NCBI RefSeq assembly: GCF_002646595.1
Contig: NZ_PDUD01000027.1
Coordinates: forward strand, 62,001 to 126,000
DNA length: 64,000 nt
DNA from: Flavilitoribacter nigricans DSM 23189 = NBRC 102662
Lineage (GTDB): Bacteria; Bacteroidota; Bacteroidia; Chitinophagales; Saprospiraceae
Direction: 5' to 3'
Under the pieces are notes generated by a model that saw nothing but the letters and a program-made list of their open reading frames with translations, was not told the DNA's origin and did no database searches. Both the position numbers and the translations under genes were made by a program. How positions within the stretch are numbered: position 1 is the stretch's first letter; each line of letters opens with the position of its first letter. This document shows, piece by piece, positions 60,533 to 64,000 of this stretch.

Positions 60533-62935
60533 ATGTTTCGAAACTACCTCCTTATTTCGTTTCGGCAATTGCGTAAGAACCTGCTCACTTCCGGCCTCAA
60601 TATAGCAGGTCTGGCTACCGGAATTGCCGTTTGTCTTTTTATTGCTGTCTGGCTGGAACGCGAACTCTCCTACGACGATTTTCACCCAGACGGAGACCGG
60701 ATCTACCGGATCGTGAACACCTTTACCAGTGAAAGCGAATCTTTCTCCCAGGCGCCTTCCGGTCCGGCTCTGGGCGCGCAACTTCCCGATAATCTGCCCG
60801 AGATCGAAGCGGCCTGTCGCTATTTCGACGGCGCCGGTCAACTGACGGTCGGCGATAAAAAATTTTTCGAGGAGGATATTCAGATCGCCGATTCCAGTTT
60901 TTTCCATTTTTTCAACTTTCCGCTCCTGCAGGGGTTGCCGGGGGAAGTGCTGTCGGAAGTCGATCAGATCGTTCTGACGGAAAGCCTCGCCAAAAAGTAC
61001 TTCGGCAATTACGACCCCGTCGGCCAGACCATCCAGTACGGCGAAGATGAGATGCTGACGGTAAGCGGCGTAGCGGCCGATCCGCCGGCCAATTCGCAGA
61101 TCCAGTTTTCCGCCATTATACCGATGGACTACATGTATCGCTACGCCGAGGAAAACTACGGTGGGTTCAACATCAATGAAATGTGGGTCGGTGGCTGGAT
61201 GTACACTTATGTACGCCTGCGCAATCCCGCGGAATGGCAGGAATCCGAAGTCCGGGTGAATGCCGTGGTGGCGGAGCACTCCAAAGAAGCCTGGGAAGAA
61301 AACCAAATGAGTTATACCTACGCCCTACAGCCGCTGCGGGATATCCATCTGGATTCCGATCTGCGCTACGACCTTCCTTCCAACGGCAGCCGGGCGCGGG
61401 TTTGGATGTTCGGTTCCGTAGGTTTGATGGTGCTGCTGCTGGCCTGCATCAACTACATGAACCTGGCCACCGCGGGTGCTCTGAAGCGGGCGAAAGAAAC
61501 CGGGATCCGCAAAGTAGTCGGTGCCCGCCGGAGTGAACTAGTGCGGCAGTTTTTGACCGATTCGGTAACGATGGTCTTCCTTTCTACCGCGATTGGCCTT
61601 TTGCTCTTTCGTTTGTTTCTGCCGGCCTTTTCCGATCTTACCGGACAGACCTACCAATTTGCTATTAGCTGGGGTAATGTCCTGATCCTGCTGGGTTTTG
61701 CTCTGGGGCTGGGAGTGCTGTCCGGTCTGTATCCGGCTTTCGTGCTTTCCGGTTTTAAACCGGTCTCTATACTCAAGGGCTCCTTTCAGCGCAATCCCGA
61801 AGGCGTATGGATGCGCAAGGGACTGGTCGTTTTTCAGTTTGTGACCACCATGGTCCTGATCGCGGGCATTATGATCATCCGGCAACAGATGTCCTTTGTA
61901 CAATCTAAAGAACTGGGTTACCAGGGGGACGCCGTGATCTCAGTTAATTACCGGGGTTTTGATGCCGTGAACCGCCAGATGGAAACGCTGCGCAGCGAAT
62001 TGCTGAAAAGTCCGGCCATCCTGGCTACCGCCCGGCACGGCGGGAACGTAGTGGGCGGTCTGGGTAACGACTGGACCACAACCGAAAACCTCGAAGGCGA
62101 AGAGATCTCTACCAGCGCTTACATCCTCTCCGCCGATCCGGATTATTTTGCAACCTACGGCATGGAACTGGCCGCCGGTCGTTTCTTTTCGGGCTCCATT
62201 GCTACGGATTCGACCAAGGCCGTGCTGGTGAACGAAGCCGCGGTCCGCACCTTCGGCTGGGAAAAACCGGAAAATGCCATTGGAAAACCTTTCGGGAAAG
62301 GCGATAACACCCGAAGGGTAGTGGGGGTAGTCAAGGATTTCCATTTTGAAAGCCTGCACAAACCGGTGGAAGCGCTCGTCATCAGCTTTGCCCGCAGCGG
62401 CAGCCGCTTGTCATTGCGCGTCGACCGGGCCAATGTGAAGGATGCGGTCCGGCACCTGGAAACCACCTGGCAGCGCATGCTGCCCGACCTGCCGCTGGAT
62501 TATGCATTCGTGGACAGTCAGGTAGCCGAACAGTACGGTAACGAGCAGGTCATGGGTACGCTGTTTCTGTTGTTCTCTTCCCTGTCCCTGTTTATTGCCT
62601 GTCTGGGGCTATTCGGCCTGGTCACCTTTATGGCCGAGCAAAAAGTCAAGGAGATCGGCATTCGGAAAGTGCTGGGGGCGACGGTGTCCGGCATTGTGGC
62701 GCTTTTGTCCAGGGATTTCCTGAAACTGGTATTGATCGCCATGCTGATTGCCGCCCCGCTGGCCTGGTATTTCATGGAACGCTGGTTGCAGGATTTTGCC
62801 TACCGCATCGATATTCACTGGTGGGTATTTGTGCTGGCCGGAGCCACCGCTATGGCCATTGCTTTGCTAACCGTAGGTCTGCGCAGTCTGAAGGCAGCAT
62901 TTACCAATCCGGTGGAAAGTCTGCGGAGTGAGTGA
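60533..62935 (+). CDS. MacB/FtsX-like ABC transporter permease
   Basis: The 800-residue membrane protein has the duplicated layout common in Bacteroidota: TM1 near residue 20 (LNIAGLATGIAVCLFIAVWL), a large periplasmic MacB-type domain (YDDFHPDGDRIYRIVNTF, VLTESLAKKYFGNYDPVGQ, IHLDSDLRYDLPSNGSRARV), three TM segments about 290-415 with LACINYMNLATAGALKRAKETGIRKVVGA (cytoplasmic coupling helix), a second periplasmic domain, and the last FtsX-type helices with KEIGIRKVLGATVSGIVALL. No ATPase is encoded within the window. Such proteins move lipoproteins or peptides or act as mechanotransmitters. Confidence 0.9.
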   Translation: MFRNYLLISFRQLRKNLLTSGLNIAGLATGIAVCLFIAVWLERELSYDDFHPDGDRIYRIVNTFTSESESFSQAPSGPALGAQLPDNLPEIEAACRYFDGAGQLTVGDKKFFEEDIQIADSSFFHFFNFPLLQGLPGEVLSEVDQIVLTESLAKKYFGNYDPVGQTIQYGEDEMLTVSGVAADPPANSQIQFSAIIPMDYMYRYAEENYGGFNINEMWVGGWMYTYVRLRNPAEWQESEVRVNAVVAEHSKEAWEENQMSYTYALQPLRDIHLDSDLRYDLPSNGSRARVWMFGSVGLMVLLLACINYMNLATAGALKRAKETGIRKVVGARRSELVRQFLTDSVTMVFLSTAIGLLLFRLFLPAFSDLTGQTYQFAISWGNVLILLGFALGLGVLSGLYPAFVLSGFKPVSILKGSFQRNPEGVWMRKGLVVFQFVTTMVLIAGIMIIRQQMSFVQSKELGYQGDAVISVNYRGFDAVNRQMETLRSELLKSPAILATARHGGNVVGGLGNDWTTTENLEGEEISTSAYILSADPDYFATYGMELAAGRFFSGSIATDSTKAVLVNEAAVRTFGWEKPENAIGKPFGKGDNTRRVVGVVKDFHFESLHKPVEALVISFARSGSRLSLRVDRANVKDAVRHLETTWQRMLPDLPLDYAFVDSQVAEQYGNEQVMGTLFLLFSSLSLFIACLGLFGLVTFMAEQKVKEIGIRKVLGATVSGIVALLSRDFLKLVLIAMLIAAPLAWYFMERWLQDFAYRIDIHWWVFVLAGATAMAIALLTVGLRSLKAAFTNPVESLRSE

Positions 62936-63000
62936 TGTTAATGATCCGGTAATCCGATGATCTAATATTTTAATGATCAGATGATCAAATAATCAATAGT

Positions 63001-64000
63001 ATGTGGAAAAATCATCTCAAAGTCACACTGCGTCATATGGCGCGCAATAAAGGATACACTTTTATCAACGTTTTCGGTCTGACGGTCGGCATCGCCGTTT
63101 GCCTGCTCATCTTTATGTGGGTAAACGATGAACTGAGTTACGATCGATTCCACGCGAAAGCGGACCGGACTTATCGGGCGCTGTGGGAAGCCCGCTTCGG
63201 CGAGAATGAATGGAAGATCCCCAATGTACCCATGCCGCTGGGACCTACCCTGGAACGGGAGTTTCCGGAAGTGGAGTCGGTCACCCGCTTTATCAGTGGG
63301 GGATACACCATGAAGCAGGGCGAAGCATTTGTCCGGGAACAAAACGGGGTATTCGTTGATCCCGGCTTTTTCGATGTTTTTACCGTCGAGACCATTGCCG
63401 GGGAGCCGCAGGCGGGCCTGCAACAGCCGAATACGATCGTGTTGACCGAGGAGATGGCGCAGCGTTATTTCGGCACCGAAAATCCCGTGGGAAAGAGCAT
63501 CGAGCGCAATGACGGACAATTGCTCCAGGTAGTGGGCATCGTTCGGGAATTTCCGGCCCAATCTCATTTACAGTTCGACTTTATGGTCTCTTCCGATGTG
63601 CTGGAGTACCTAAAACAGCGGCGGGACCAGTGGGGATCGGCGACGGTGCTTACCTATTTCACTCTATTGCCGGACAGTGATCCGGACTTGTTACAGCAAA
63701 AGTTACTGACGTATGTGGAAGAAAATGTGGTGGATGAAGATTATGCTGAAGGAAATAATTACACCAAGTTCCCCTTCCAGGCCCTGACGGACATTCACCT
63801 CGGTGAACGGCTCGACGGGGATGTATCCCAGAGTGGCAGTATGACCTCGGTCTGGCTATTCGGCATCATTGCGGTCTTTATCCTGTTGCTGGCCTGCATA
63901 AATTTCACCAATCTGACCACCGCCCGCTCGGTGATCCGGGCGCAGGAGGTGGCGGTTCGCAAGGTACTGGGCTCCCAGCGGCGCCAGTTGATCGCGCAAT
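63001..64000 (+). CDS. Second MacB/FtsX-like ABC permease, cut by window end
   Basis: An open frame from the ATG at 63001 runs to the end of the window (333 codons). It starts MWKNHLKVTLRHMARNKG, then TM1 INVFGLTVGIAVCLLIFMW, and YDRFHAKADRTYRALWEA of the MacB periplasmic domain. It contains NTIVLTEEMAQRYFGTENP and, near the edge, WLFGIIAVFILLLACINF followed by EVAVRKVLGSQRRQLI. It is a paralogue of the gene at 60533 and 65 bp downstream on the same strand, so the two likely form an operon. The C-terminal half lies outside the window. Confidence 0.9.
   Translation, partial: MWKNHLKVTLRHMARNKGYTFINVFGLTVGIAVCLLIFMWVNDELSYDRFHAKADRTYRALWEARFGENEWKIPNVPMPLGPTLEREFPEVESVTRFISGGYTMKQGEAFVREQNGVFVDPGFFDVFTVETIAGEPQAGLQQPNTIVLTEEMAQRYFGTENPVGKSIERNDGQLLQVVGIVREFPAQSHLQFDFMVSSDVLEYLKQRRDQWGSATVLTYFTLLPDSDPDLLQQKLLTYVEENVVDEDYAEGNNYTKFPFQALTDIHLGERLDGDVSQSGSMTSVWLFGIIAVFILLLACINFTNLTTARSVIRAQEVAVRKVLGSQRRQLIAQ

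Overview
The window looks like a chromosomal segment of a Bacteroidota bacterium, most likely a relative of the Lewinella/Saprospiraceae group. Support comes from a PorW/SprE-type lipoprotein of the type IX secretion system (T9SS), a giant secreted protein with a T9SS C-terminal sorting domain, an AraC-type hybrid two-component sensor, an RprX/RprY-like pair, FAS1 and PorT-like proteins, and several upstream sites matching the Bacteroidetes -7 element TAnnTTTG. The lineage is inferred from gene content; no rRNA or tRNA gene was seen.

Layout. 1-9.7 kb is accessory-like: small unrecognised proteins, an ECF sigma factor followed by a helical-repeat protein, a two-module protein of unknown function, a small lipoprotein, and a second helical protein whose frame breaks at an A9 run. 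10-24.5 kb is mostly household: GH63-type glucosidase, MFS transporter, sterol-desaturase-like enzyme, ROK kinase, TIGR01777 epimerase, HAD phosphatase, M23 peptidase divergent from PorW, and MscL. 24.7-31.2 kb holds aconitase, glutamate 5-kinase, a FAS1 lipoprotein preceded by the decayed tail of a FAS1 paralogue, and an orphan radical SAM protein. 31.7-42.8 kb holds a one-protein hybrid two-component system, an S23-type four-helix-bundle gene between inverted 68-bp repeats, and the roughly 1,960-residue T9SS substrate. 43-51.3 kb holds a ferredoxin-cyclase-globin fusion, an Omp85-like barrel, the RprXY-like pair, a lipoprotein and a nucleoside deaminase. 51.4-64 kb holds cystathionine gamma-synthase, SurE, ferrochelatase, several exported proteins, a membrane LytTR regulator and two MacB/FtsX-like permeases, the last cut by the window end.

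How parts may work together. PorW and the secreted giant belong to one export route. The kinase at 46.8 kb and the regulator at 48.7 kb form a pair. GH63 and the MFS transporter are divergent and might share a sugar substrate. Intergenic DNA is rich in repeats: a dispersed palindrome with five copies or part-copies, a 24-bp perfect inverted repeat element, a 16-bp tandem array, and the S23-flanking repeats.

The observations most worth follow-up are the ferredoxin-cyclase-globin fusion with atypical purine-pocket residues, the S23 gene framed by inverted repeats, the A AAA AAG frame break, and the FAS1 gene remnant.
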